64,000 bases of DNA, taken from the NCBI GenBank assembly GCA_037976565.1, contig CP137675.1, positions 21,292,446 through 21,356,445 on the forward strand, given 5' to 3'. The DNA is from Mesocentrotus franciscanus. Lineage: Eukaryota; Echinodermata; Echinoidea; Camarodonta; Strongylocentrotidae. A program made the translations under genes and the position numbers. Of this stretch, positions 13,970 through 24,178 are shown piece after piece; the stretch's first letter is position 1, and each line of letters starts with the position of its first letter. The notes below the pieces were generated by a model. It had not been told where the DNA came from, ran no database searches, and saw only the letters and a program-made list of their open reading frames with translations.

Positions 13970-16900
13970 TATGAAAGTTTGGTCCAAACTTTTCAGTGAT
14001 TTTGTTGTTATTATTTGAATGTGATGGCATTTCAAGAGCAATCCTTTTGAGGGGACATGTCTTCAATGATATTCTTCCAAACTGGTGTAAAAAGTATTAG
14101 AAAACACCGAAATTTTTTGTGATCTTCACCAGAACTCAAGTTTCTTAAAATATTACTTTTATCTTTGATTATCTCTCAAGCAGTGCAATTGTAAGAATGT
14201 GTAGTCAGAGCAACTCATAGTTCTGTAAAGGGATGCACTTGTTGGATTTGTTCAAATGTTTGCCCTCTTTAGTAACTACCAAGTGAGATACATGTGATAT
14301 GAAGATGTTGATGACGAATTTGTTAACTACAGGTCACTTGGTATAGTTAATCCCTTTACATGTACAAAGCAAAATCTAATAGTCAAAGTTAATTATTATG
14401 AAAATGATGAGAGCTTGTTTAAGATTTGCTTTTGGAGAAATGTTTGATCATTAAATTAAATTTGAAACATTTGGAATGTTTGTCTTAGCTAAGACACCAT
14501 CCACTTCCTAGGCAAGAACAGTTCCAGGATCTGATAACCAGCGCCAGGTCCAAGGGATTTTCTGTAGATACCAGGTAGGCCTGATATGAGTTATCACATT
14601 TGAAGTCATGGGTTATTATAATTATTTATATAAGAAATTGTGAAATGTCTACTTATTTCTGTTCATATTTAAATAGAAGGATGACAGTTTTTTTTCTAAA
14701 TCGATGCTGGTAATTTCGAGTCAAAAGTGTTTTTGTTCTTTTAAATTATTAATCATCATTTTTTATTATAGACTTTTAAAAAAAAGTTTTGCTTTTGTGA
14801 AATCTGGGTTTACCCAGCTAGGAAGCATTTTTTGTCAAATTATATTGATGTGGATTGATATAAATTTAGTCTTGTTCTAAAATTGCACAAAAAAAGACTA
14901 CATTTTTAATCTGATTTGAAGTGAATGCTATGTCATGTAGTAAATGTGTAAATTTGTGTAATGTGTAAATGTAGCTCTTTTCTTTTAACTCCTCAGTTCA
15001 AACAAGAAACTTGCTGAGTCCCTTGATGGATGTATAGATAGAAGAGACCCAGTGTTCAATAAGATCCTTCGTTCCTTAGCAACCAAGGCCATGTCTAATG
15101 CTCTCTATTTCTCAACTGGTAGTCTGTCTGTCGATCAGTTTTTTCACTATGGTGAGCTAAGTTTTGATCTATGGTTTGGGTGCCAAGTGAAAAATGTCAG
15201 TGGTAAAAACACAAGTGGTATTAAGTGTCAGAGGTTAAAATATCTGAGGTAAAAGTGTTAGATGTATTAGAATGTCAGAGGTGAAAGTGTCAGAGGTAAA
15301 TATGTCAGAGGTAAAAATGTTAGAGCTAAAATGCCAGAGCTAAAAATGTATGTATGTGTACCATTCAGTTTCATTGATGCTGTCTGAATTAAATTCATTC
15401 CTAAATCAATGATTGAACTTTGGAATAAGTGTTTAGAGAAAATTATTTGTGTGATCTCCCTTCCTCATATCTCTTTTATATAATGAATGTGATTCTCAAC
15501 AGATTTTGTTTTCATTCATACATGTATCTGCCAGGGCTTAACTAATACATTGCCCAGTGATGGATTCATCTTAAAGATACTGTATCCCTTTTGCAGCCAA
15601 CATCAAATTCTGTAGAACTTTGCAGGAAATTATGAATATGTCATGTATGTCCTATCTGTGAAATTTAAACGTTAGCAGTGTCCTAATATTCAAACTATGC
15701 AAGGAAACCGTTTACTTGCTAGACTTCACTGTCAGACACCATTGAGTGACTGACTGGCTTTTTTCATCTTTGGTAATAACATACATAAAATGAGCTGTAA
15801 AGGGTACATGAGCATTTGTCTACATCAATAACCCACTTCTTGTAATGGCCAAAATTAAACTGATTGAATCTTTGCGCAGCATGAAACGTACGACCATTCG
15901 GTACAATGGTCTGAAAAATCAGACTATTACTTACTGGCTCTATAGCTCCTAAGTCGATTCGACAACTAATAGTCATTATTTTCCCACTTCAAGACATTTT
16001 CAAGCCCACTTTTTTTTAGGGAAGTTCTAAACTAGTATTGTCTTTCAAATGCTGTTGGAATTTAACCTTTTTATTTTTTTGGCCTGCAAAGTGTACCAAT
16101 CACCAAAAGATATTTTGATTTGTATTTTAGGGTTCCTTGTATATACTGTAGGATCTTCAAACACTACCTCTATAAAGAGGATGTGGAAGTTTAAAAACAC
16201 TTTTAATTAACTTAAAATTGATGTGTGATTACACTACTCAACACATTGTACGCGCTCGCATAGAATAGGGCTCGTACAGAACCCTTGTCCAATTTGGGTT
16301 CTATGCTTGGGGTTTTCTGTTATTCCTTATTTCTTCATACTCCTTGATAACTTTTTGTGAGATTGATTTTATACATTTCAGCTGTACACAAATTATTTTT
16401 AGGTGATTGGCACACTTTAAGTTAATACCCATTTCATAAGGGATGATCTATGTTATGTAATTCTTATTGTCTCAAAATAACTAAGAGACAGCACCTTATG
16501 ACCTCAGGAAAAGGCGCTATATAAATCAAATTGTTATTATTACTATTTCATCTTGCAAGAAATAGTGCACTAGATAACTGAAACTGGCAAATGTGTTATG
16601 GAATACTGGCTGCATTGATTCCATTGATTCTCATTTATCATGTTTGTGATGATGACACCTGACTAGATTGTCTTCTTGTTTAATTTCAGGTCTGGCAATG
16701 GACAGGTACACCCATTTTACATCTCCAATTCGCAGATATGCTGATATTATTGTAAGTATGGCAGTGATTAAAGAAAGATAACGTGAAAAGTTCAACTTGC
16801 AAAAATATTGACCTCATTCAATAATTATATACAGTTTTCTTCATCTTTTTTGATTTGTGACTAAGAGAGCAAATACTGATTGCAAACTATCTCATAAAGA

Positions 16901-19900
16901 CAAGAGATTGTGTATGAAATTCGCACGTTCGATTAGGTTTGTACGTCATTAATTCTAAAAATGTCTATACCTTGGCTTGACACTTTCCCAGTATATATTT
17001 TTCTATGTCTGTACCTTTCAGTCTACCTATAAAAAAAACTATGTAGAAGTTGAGAATGGTATTGTGTAATATTATTCGCCCTACACAGATGGAATAAAGA
17101 AGGTAACTGTACGTATTATTCTGTTTGGGAATCAGAAGTTTGTTGGCTAGTACATTCAAACAGTGAGGCGATAGTGCGTGTGTGTAGGGGGGGGGGCCGG
17201 GCTGTGATCCGAATCAAACGTAAAGTCTTTTTATTTTAATACACAATCTAGCAGGGCCTTAGCATGAGTTAATGGGATGAATTTCCTTTTCCTGTATTAT
17301 TTTTCTGACACTCATTGGTTTTGTAAGTTCCTTAAGCCCTATTTTGTATTTTCTTCTGTTTTGTGATCACATAATGTATATTTGTCATTGTCCACTTCTT
17401 TGTTATGTATAATTCTGTTGTGACATGATGATGATCTTTGTTATTGTGCAACCAATGGAGAAAGAATTTCTGTTGTATGATAGATGAATCAGTGAATTCA
17501 ATTCAAATTCAATTCAAATTATCAGTTTGATGTCTATACTATGTAAGTGGTCAAAATTGACCTGCCTGATGCACACCTGGTACTTACGCTTAAAGCCCAA
17601 GTCCACTCCAAAAATAACTTACTTTCAATAGAACCAGAAAAATCAGACAAACCAATCAAAAAAAGTTTGAGCAAAATCGGATAACTAATAAGAAAGTTAT
17701 GAATTTTTAATGACATGAAAAACTTTGAAAATCACTACACAAATTGGCAACTCACTCATGAGTCTGTGACGTATGGTCCTCACTATCCACTAATTATTTT
17801 CTTTATATTGATAATATAAATTTCCTATTTTCACCCTAAGAATCTTATTTCTTCACATTAGCATCCAAGTTAGATTGTTAGTAATATTTTTGTGTGGATG
17901 CACAAATAAAGAGTAATTTTTGTCCAGTTAAATCATGAAAAATTGAATTTTGATAAACTATTTATATAAAAATCAATAATTATGAAATACAATATTCAGA
18001 AAATAGTATCAATTCTTGAAAATTCATAAAACTTTTTGAAAAATGTCATGCACGCAATATGATACAAATCATATAACCTGGGCAAAGGCATGGGAAATCA
18101 AGTTTTGGGGATAAAAAGGAAATTAATGGGATTAAACTATATAAAGCAATTGATAAGTTGTGAGGACATGACGTCACAAACTGATAACCATCTTGGCAAT
18201 TTGTGTTGTGATTTTCATTGTTCCATAGTTTTACATACTTTTTCAAAAATTCATAACTTTCTTATTAGTTATCCGATTTTGCTCAAACTTTTTTTGATTG
18301 GTTTGTCTGATTTTTCTGCCTTTATTGAAAGTAAGTTATTTTTGGAGTGGACTTGCCCTTTAATGTATCCATTTGCACATGATAGATTTAGAATCGTGAA
18401 ATATCGAGTGTATACTCTGCCACATCTGGGAAAGCTGTGGATGAAAATTGTCATATATTTAACTGTAAATTTAATTTTTCTTTAATTGTTACTTTGTAGG
18501 TGCATCGTCTTTTGCTTGCAGCTGTTGGAGAGGCACAAGAAGCAGAAATTGGGTTACTGAGCAACCATAATTTGCAGGAACTCTGTCGACACCTGAACAA
18601 CAAACATAGAGTAAGTATAAGAATTTGTTGTATGGGCAAGGGTCCTAAAGCTATGCGGGTACATAAGCTACGCCCCCGCAGATACGCGCAATACAACGTT
18701 TACAATATGCACCAAACTTCTGAGGTGAATGAGCAACAAGAATGTCATTAAGGTTTTTCATCAGTAGTTTTAAATAGAGGTGAAATTCACATTAACCGCA
18801 AAATCAAGATTTGCACTCATTTATTACATGTGCGTACATGTAGCTTATGGAGCCTTTCATTTTGTTGAACAATGGGCATTGAAAATGACTTGATATGATG
18901 GGTTAGTGACATTTGTCTGTTGTTATATTTTCTACAAGTCAACTCCAGAAAATGTGGGACCAAGATAAACAAAAGAAACTGTCTTAAAACACTTAATTAG
19001 ATAACTTTTAGTCTTAGAAAACAAAAGTGCATGGCATATGCCCCCGGCCCCAATCATACAATTACCAGTTGATACATTTGTCTTACTTTGTTCAGTGCAC
19101 TCAGTTCAACATCCTTGTTGACATTTTGTGTGTGTGTTGTAGAGGGAAGTAAGATGCATTCCTAATTATTGAGACTAATTTGTTTGATTGTTTGTTGTTG
19201 TTTTTTTTTCAGGCTGCACAGTATGCCCAGAAAGATTCCCAGGAACTGTTTCAGGCCATGTTTTTTCAGGATCGAGACCCACAGGATGAAGCATGTATCG
19301 TTGATGCTGTCATTCAGAACCTGAGGGCCAATGGCATCTTAGTTTTTATTCCAAGGTAGGCAGAGAGATGCTGCATGTTCATTCTAGCTACCGTAACTAC
19401 GGTATTTGGCCATAGAGGGCGGCACCAGCTATGAGTATATTTGGGAAAGGCATTTCTGTTTCCTAAACAAATACAAAGGGTCGAGAACTGAAAAGTCAGA
19501 AAGAAATTGTAGTTTTGGAACCAATAAACTACAAGTAACAGATTAAGATGGTGCCTACATAGATCTCATGGACGATAGTTGAGTAAAATTTTGAATTAGT
19601 TGACACTGCTGTACATTCTCTATGGAAGCCGGAAGTAACCTTGTCTTATCGTCTTCCCCAGTATTGTATCTGCGCATGTGCTGACCTGCGCAGTGTGGGA
19701 GGAAGGTCGCCATCTACAGTTGACAAAAATATACTCATTTGACCATGTAGTCAATATAAGCATCGGAAAATGACTGGGAGTTAGATATGCTAATAACAAT
19801 ATCGCATGATGGGCTGTGGAACAATTCGACACCTTTGAATCTGTAAGAGCTACCGGTACATGTATCAAATGTTCTAATTATTATTGTAATGATTTTGTAT

Positions 19901-22900
19901 CCTTTTTATCCAGGTATGGTATTAAGGGAGCAGTTTACCTTCGAGACAAAGCTGGATTAGTTTGTGATACATCCATCCCACATCAACCGCAGTGGGTCCA
20001 AGGTACATATCCACTACTGTAATCATCAGAACATATAGTCATGACTGCCAAAAAATCATGAACAGTGATATACTTTGTTTACACCTGGGCTCTGTCTTAT
20101 ACAGAGTTGATTTTAATCTCAACTTTATATATGCGATTGATATCAATTGCAACTATGTACATAAGGGTAGGGGACTGCAAACTTGAAATTTATTAGAGGA
20201 CTTGCAATTAATGAAAATGAATCGTAACTCTTTATAAGACGGGGGCCCTGATGCACATTGACTCCTAAATGCCCATCAAAATTTGTAATACTACAGCTAA
20301 CAGTATTGCACCTAATGTACGTTTTCCGGCATTACTTCTACTCCCTTTAATTTAAGGCTTGCACACACACACTCACGAAAAACACAGCATTTTTTGTGTA
20401 CTGGATAAATGGCAAGTTGGGATGAAAGAGGTAGCTGCATGCTACGAAAGTCTTCTGCGTGACGGTACCCACTTAATTGTTTATTTAAGATACAAAAATG
20501 TACACTGTACGCAGTACACTGTAGTATCTCTAAAAAATCCCTGTGTTAAACCACAGTGGCTTACCGTGGCATATGAGAATAAGCCTTAATAGTTAGAAGA
20601 TCTAAAAGGTTTCCTGATAATTATCATCATTGGGTTCTCTTTCAATAGCAGTGTTTTCAATGTGCCTTTATATCATTTGATCATATTCTGACTGTATCTC
20701 TCTCTCTGTCTGACAGGTTCTCTCTCAAGATCAGAGTTTGCTATCACTGTGCAGGGAGGGGGACACATATCCACGTACCAACTCTTTGACCATATCACGG
20801 TGAGTTCAAACATTACAGAGTTCACCAGGTTAAATTTGTCCTTCAGAATCGGTATGAATATTTTCCACTAAGCAGAAATCCATTTGTATATTATCATCCA
20901 TCCTGTGCATCAAGAAACTCAATTCATGTATTTATGATAGTAGAGAGACATTTTGTCCAGTAGTTTTTCAATGCACTCGGTGATACATAAAGAAATGACT
21001 ACCGTACACGAATTACAGTATCCATTATACTGCAAAGTAGAAAGACTGGTTGATATGAAAGTTCCCAAGATGGGTAAGGCTAGGAGCTACTGAAATGCCC
21101 TGTCACTGTGGCTACCTACATGATAATACCACATGCATGTACTAATTTCCCTTTTTATCCTAAGTGACTTCTCCCTCAGTTGAAAAAAACGGGAAAGTAG
21201 TCCGCCACTTCGTCACAGTGACATTACCAATTCAGCCAATGTGAAGTGCCCTTACATATAGTGATTACAACTTTCAAATTTTCATAACTATCTTTTTTTT
21301 TGCCTGAACTAGTTCAAACCATCACAGTCTGCTTCTTTGATTTTTCTGCATTCTTTTAGAGTTGTCTGTTAAGTTTGGATTTCCCTTTAAAAAGTCAGTT
21401 TACTGGTAAAGCACAGAGTCAAATTGGCTAGTAATACAACTGTTTCATGCTTACAATATTCTAATGGAATGATTGAAATGAGAAGATTAAATTAGAGAAT
21501 AAAAATTAGAGACTAAAAATTGTAATTTTTTACCAGGCTGAGAAAGTAAATGAAGACAAGAATGATTTGTATCTGATTATACACTTGTAGGTTGGTATAC
21601 GAGTTCAAAGCTCCAGAGCTCACCCACATTCACTCAGATTGGAGCTACTAGCTTCTGAGCCTCATACTACTGACCTGCAGGCTGATGGACTAGGCAGTAC
21701 ACTCAGGACTAACATTGTACAGGTATGACTAGGCAGTACACTCATGACTAACATTGTACAGGTATGACTAGGCAGTACACTCAGGACTAACATTGTACAG
21801 GTATGACTAGGTGGTACACACAGGACTGACACTGTACAGGTATGACTACCGTATTTGCCGGCGATAAGGCCGCAGCGCCGCATAGGCCGCACCCCTGATT
21901 TTGACATTTCATAGACTAAAAAAATAAAAAAAATAAAAAAATGGAAGGAAAAAAAAACCAAAGAGACCAAATAAAATTATCGTAAATTTCTTGTAGAAAA
22001 CTATTTTTTCTACAAACCGATACCAAATTCATCAATATTTTAATAAAATTTACAGTAAAAAAATAAGTTTACCGCAAAATTGATCGTAATTTAGCAAATC
22101 TTCATTGATTTTGAAGTTAGTACTGTATCGCAGGCAGTTTTGGTATCCTATTTATACCCCTACCTACGAAATTGCGTGAAATGGATCGAAGAAAACAGAC
22201 TTCGCCGGATGCGCAGTTGTGTTGCGCGGTAGCTCCGTAACGGTTCCTTCTTTTAGCAATGCAATGGCACGAACTTAAATCTAGATCTACCGGTAGAATT
22301 TGTTAAAAATAGGTAATGAAGTTTATTCACGAGATCGACAAAACTTCATGTCAACAATTCAACATGAAATAGTCTGTAAGATGTGTGGAGTTAATCTAGA
22401 AATGTCCTGTACCATTACTGGTATAAATCTAGTCATTGTACCGTTGGTAGTCCCATATGTATGAAATTACGTGCTGTTTTAACAGCCGATTTTTTACTGT
22501 TGTTGCGGATTGGCCACGCCCAGACTTTTTGATATTTTCGAAAGAGAAAATACTGCGGCCTTTACGCCGGCAAATACGGTAGGCAGTACACTCAGGACTG
22601 ACATTGTACAGGTATGACTAGGCAGTACACTCAGGGCTAACATTGTCCAGGTATGACTAGGCAGTACACTCAGGAATATAATTGTACAGGTATGACTAGG
22701 CAGTACACTCAGGACTAACATTAGGAACTTTTAGGTTTGCACGACGAGAACGTGGACGGCCACATGTGGCAATGTGACGTCCTTTTGGCCGGGCACTGCC
22801 ACTGCCTTAAAAGGACGTCACATTGCCTTAAAAGGATGTCACACGTCTGGTCCACGTCTCGTGCAAATCTAAAAGTCCCTATTGTCCAGGTATGACTAGG

Positions 22901-23503
22901 CAGTACACTCAGGACTGACATTGTACGAGTATGACTAGGCAGTACACTCAGGACTAACATTGTACAGGTATGACTAGGCAGTAGACTCAGGACTAACATT
23001 GTACAGGTATGACTAGGCCGTACACTCAGAACTGACATTGTACAAGTATGACTAGGCAGTACACTCAGGACTAACATTGTACAGGTATGACTAGGCAGTT
23101 CACTCAGGACTGGCATTGTACAGGTATGACTAGGCAGCACACTCGGGGCTAACATCGTACAGGTATGACTAGGCAGTATAATACTCAGGACTGACATTGT
23201 ACAGATATGACTAAGTCACTAGGCAGTACACTCAGGGCTATTGTCTAGGTATGAGTAGGGGGTACACTCAGGACTAACATTGTTCCACAAGTATATAGTT
23301 GAAATTTGTAGATTTGTCTATGTACCATTCCACTTTCATATTTTGTCTTACATTTCTATTTTCATATGTATATTCCTATTACCATATTGATTATGTAAGT
23401 TTTCTTCATTTAATTTGTGTATGTTAAATATGTAAAGCGCATAAAAACAATTTTTATACTAAGCACTATATAAATTATTATTATCATTTTTATTATTAGT
23501 AGC

Positions 23504-23570
<67 letters not shown>

Positions 23571-23579
23571 TTGTTATTA

Positions 23580-23610
<31 letters not shown>

Positions 23611-23837
23611 GTAATTATTACCTCTTATTGTCTTTTCATTATTTTATGGTACCATATTAGGAGGTGAAGTCGCTGAGTGATGAGAGCCCGTTTTCATCGA
23701 TAACCCTGCAGGACCAAATAAAAGTCTTAGGATTCAGCCTTCCTGAACTACACAAACAGTATGGACAGACCGATGGAAGCTTCTACACCATGTTTCAAGA
23801 CTTCTCTCATATGAACTTAAAAGAGAAAGATTCATGA
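2566..23837 (+). CDS. DIS3L: DIS3-like exonuclease 1 (DIS3L), 3' 18 exons
   Basis: DIS3L is the RNase II/RNB-family 3'-5' exoribonuclease of the cytoplasmic exosome. Exons by frame and GT-AG sites: 2566-2675, 3393-3496, 3872-4025, 5224-5372, 6097-6195, 10083-10287, 11251-11339, 12726-12882, 13247-13342, 14489-14574, 14997-15151, 16690-16751, 18500-18610, 19213-19355, 19914-20002, 20717-20799, 21591-21722, 23661-23837 (TGA at 23835). They join without a frame break into 732 residues. Visible blocks: cold-shock region ([15 protein letters not shown]); RNB start with metal-binding Asp pattern [10 protein letters not shown] (exon to 5372); [25 protein letters not shown] with the catalytic Arg; an S1-like C-terminal domain ([15 protein letters not shown]). 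Human DIS3L, recalled from memory, aligns exon by exon, including an identical length across the 11339/12726 junction. The N-terminal PIN and first cold-shock exons are upstream of the window. The intact RNB Asp residues predict an active nuclease. Confidence 0.95.
2676..3392. other. DIS3L intron, no recognised element
   Basis: AT-rich intron. A stretch near 2920-3060 with ttgttgtgacatgatgatga resembles 17390-17440 and may be the tail of an old interspersed repeat. No exon seen. Confidence 0.3.
3691..3769. repeat. Tandem duplication, about 36 bp, two copies
   Basis: The block attttgcagtaccaatcatc followed by tctttaaaataattta occurs twice in direct succession in a DIS3L intron. Confidence 0.9.
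4173..4199. repeat. (TTC)n microsatellite
   Basis: Uninterrupted ttc repeats in a DIS3L intron. Confidence 0.9.
4449..4913. mobile_element. 465-bp MITE with 14-bp perfect TIRs
   Basis: Termini CTTATACCCCTTTC and GAAAGGGGTATAAG are exact inverted repeats. The interior carries many catcggt/accgatg and atccggatgcat palindromic motifs. The flanks (ttcttcatattccttg before, gattttatacatt after) resemble 16320-16390, suggesting that the target was itself an interspersed repeat. Short reading frames inside are not credible genes. Confidence 0.75.
5024..5150. mobile_element. 127-bp hairpin MITE
   Basis: Arms ATTTCACGAAACCGTC (5027-5042) and GACGGTTTCGTGAAAT (5132-5147) continue as imperfect pairing (aagtacaa...ttgtactt) toward the loop. 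It sits just upstream of the exon 5224-5372. Confidence 0.75.
5614..5930 (+). mobile_element. tRNA-derived SINE
   Basis: The A-box-like TAGTCAAGTGG and a decayed B box (GGTTAGAGCCC) are followed by the conserved SINE body (atgtcctttagc... gtgttaattgggtaccctg) and an AT-rich tail. It is a decayed member of the same family as 11675-11955, 28225-28372 and 43999-44328. Confidence 0.7.
6340..9560 (+). mobile_element. RTE/BovB-like LINE (endonuclease + reverse transcriptase), broken
   Basis: Coding evidence starts near 6540. An AP-type endonuclease domain spans about 6614-7250 ([37 protein letters not shown]). A reverse transcriptase follows: [21 protein letters not shown], the YADD box near 8610, and the RTE-type C-terminus ([27 protein letters not shown]). 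The frame is broken by single-base shifts near 6585, 7962, 8386 and 8594, each of which reads as one missing base. The 3' end carries acc/aac repeats (about 9540-9560). It lies in the DIS3L intron 6196-10082 in the host gene's orientation. The exact ends and target duplication were not resolved. Clade assignment is from the C-terminal motifs. Confidence 0.85.
10288..11250. other. DIS3L intron, nothing recognised
   Basis: AT-rich intron without repeats or open frames that I can support. Confidence 0.4.
11675..11955 (+). mobile_element. tRNA-derived SINE
   Basis: The B box GGTTCGAGTCC (11716-11726) is intact, but the A-box end is decayed. The body (cacttatgtcctttggca, aatctacatttgccactctt) and the ATT-repeat tail match the family seen at 43999-44328. 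Confidence 0.75.
12158..12206 (+). other. Candidate cassette exon of DIS3L
   Basis: A good acceptor (ttttcag at 12151-12157) and a GT donor (at 12207) bound 49 bases that are open in the phase left by the exon ending at 11339. The encoded residues are [16 protein letters not shown]. Inclusion changes the outgoing phase to 0. That fits the alternative acceptor cttcag at 12727-12732 (exon from 12733, RLKWAV) rather than the usual acceptor ending at 12725. If the donor is not used, the frame reaches TAA at 12222-12224. Human DIS3L has no such insert, so the skipped form is the conserved one. It could be a species-specific alternative exon or chance. Confidence 0.3.
12238..12747. repeat. 63-65 bp minisatellite containing a DIS3L 3' splice site
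   Basis: Eight head-to-tail units start at 12238, 12301, 12366, 12429, 12494, 12557, 12620 and 12685. Five are 63 bp and three (copies 2, 4 and 7) are 65 bp. Each carries a pyrimidine-rich stretch (ctcatagttttctctatta), a gttaag acceptor and about 22 bases of exon-like sequence (gctgcagaagttgaagtggg). The last unit holds the real acceptor (AG at 12724-12725) and the first 22 bases of the exon 12726-12882. The array therefore presents seven decoy copies of the intron/exon junction upstream of the true one. Decoy copies read ELQKLKWAI and then reach TAA. Confidence 0.95.
13924..13968. repeat. (TA)n microsatellite
   Basis: About 20 uninterrupted ta units in a DIS3L intron. The rest of the intron 13343-14488 shows nothing else recognisable. 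Confidence 0.95.
15205..15350. repeat. Degenerate 14-16 bp repeat beside a DIS3L donor
   Basis: Roughly nine imperfect copies of gtcagaggtaaaa(atg) begin about 50 bases after the donor of the exon ending at 15151. Unlike the other two arrays, the unit does not clearly include exon sequence. Confidence 0.7.
15575..16091. mobile_element. TTAA-flanked MITE, family A copy 2 (one end decayed)
   Basis: Inverted relative to the copy at 1443. TTAA is at 15571-15574, then agatactgtatcccttttgc. The body is closely similar to copies 1 and 3. The far terminal repeat is eroded (ggcctgcaaagtgtacc), so the second TTAA is not visible. It contains the uninserted form of the site (caccattgagtg) that is occupied in copy 3. 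Confidence 0.85.
16232..16560. repeat. Interspersed repeat fragments with SINE/LINE-like tail
   Basis: 16280-16440 resembles the flanks of the MITE at 4449-4913. 16500-16550 (aaaggcgctatataaatcaa then ttattatta) is the typical 3' tail of short interspersed repeats, also seen near 23440, 38690 and 44270. Confidence 0.5.
17594..18359. mobile_element. TTAA-flanked MITE with long TIRs, family B copy 1
   Basis: Starts agcccaagtccactccaaaa and ends in its inverse (ttttggagtggacttgccct), flanked by TTAA (17590-17593, 18360-18363). The terminal repeats exceed 100 bp, through aatcggataactaataagaa. Copy 2 (62059-62821) is inverted and closely similar, including the interior. No coding capacity. Confidence 0.9.
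18611..19212. other. DIS3L intron, nothing recognised
   Basis: No repeat family or additional exon seen. The short open stretch after 18610 is read-through past the donor. Confidence 0.4.
19356..21590. other. DIS3L introns between exons to 21591
   Basis: Introns 19356-19913, 20003-20716 and 20800-21590 hold no element I can name. 21170-21393 ends in a TTAA-like edge (ccctttaaaaag) with gatttttctgcattctttt, possibly a diverged relative of MITE family B. Confidence 0.3.
21849..22579. mobile_element. 731-bp non-autonomous TIR element with TA duplication
   Basis: Inserted inside one 39-bp repeat unit, so the empty site is known: gtatgac-TA-ggcag became TA...TA (21847-21848, 22580-22581). Ends ccgtatttgccggcgataag and its inverse (ctttacgccggcaaatacgg) form about 27-bp terminal inverted repeats extending into ggccgcag. 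Its right 146 bases (22434-22579) match 46293-46438, the non-coding sequence just upstream of the tyrosine recombinase frame. This makes it a probable deletion derivative of that element. It has no credible coding sequence. Confidence 0.9.
22723..22880. mobile_element. 158-bp MITE, family K copy 1, ATT duplication
   Basis: Ends aggaacttttaggtttgcac and gtgcaaatctaaaagtccct are inverted repeats. It is inserted in a 39-bp unit, duplicating ATT (22720-22722, 22881-22883), as the neighbouring intact units show (aacattgt). The interior repeats ggcaatgtgacgtcctttt motifs. Same family as 39259-39421. Confidence 0.92.
23436..23620. repeat. SINE-like tail with (AGT)n and (TTA)n tracts
   Basis: aagcactatataaattatta is followed by about 23 agt units (23499-23569) and then tta units to 23611, 40 bases before the acceptor of the last DIS3L exon. 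Confidence 0.85.
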
Positions 23838-23936
23838 CAAAGGATAAACAGTATGGGCAGACTAATAGTACATGTAGCTTCTATATTATGCTTCAAGACC
23901 TCTCTCATATGATCTTACAAGAGAAAGATTTTTGTC
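23752..23936. repeat. Partial duplication of the last DIS3L coding exon
   Basis: Bases from about 23841 to 23936 (cagtatgggcagact... ttcaagacctctctcatatg... gagaaagatt) repeat 23752-23833 of the terminal exon (cagtatggacagacc... ttcaagacttctctcatatg... gagaaagatt) with substitutions and a small insertion. The second copy lies after the TGA at 23835-23837, in the 3' UTR, and is not translated. Confidence 0.85.
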
Positions 23937-24178
23937 ACAAAATTAAAGGATGTACAGATATGCCTTTTCATCAGCAGTGGAAGGAATATTTCCCTGCATC
24001 ACCTCCATCTTTGCTTGAAAGCAAACAAGGATGCCATAAGTTTAAGAGTAAAGGAACTTCTTGTCAGTGTTATGAAATTTATTCTTATATATATTATTAC
24101 CTCAGAGTGGTAATATGTTCATCCTAAAACACACTGCTGGAAAAGAAATTAACATAGTTAACTTACATCTATAATAAA
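23838..24178 (+). promoter_or_regulatory. DIS3L 3' UTR with poly(A) signal
   Basis: Non-coding sequence follows the stop codon and includes the exon duplication. The first AATAAA hexamer is at 24173-24178. The cleavage site is inferred to follow shortly after. Confidence 0.55.

Larger units (their letters stand above)
21684..23286. repeat. 39-bp minisatellite containing a DIS3L 5' splice site
   Basis: The unit is gtatgactaggcagtacact plus caggactaacattgtacag, 39 bp. The first unit, 21684-21722, is the coding 3' end of the exon 21591-21722, whose residues [12 protein letters not shown] align with human DIS3L. About 17 intronic units follow directly. Most repeat the junction acag|gtatga, so each offers a duplicate 5' splice site. 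Later units drift in length and sequence. The array is interrupted by two transposons, at 21849-22579 and 22723-22880, each with a target duplication that matches the repeat sequence. The frame after the junction is GTA TGA, so retention stops translation at once. Confidence 0.95.

Noticed and set aside
21662..23197. Minus-strand open frames with repeated Val-Leu-Ser-Val-Leu-Pro-Ser-His residues (21662-21970, 22494-22721, 22721-23197)
   Set aside because: They are the antisense reading of the 39-bp minisatellite. The unit length divides by three, which keeps any frame open.
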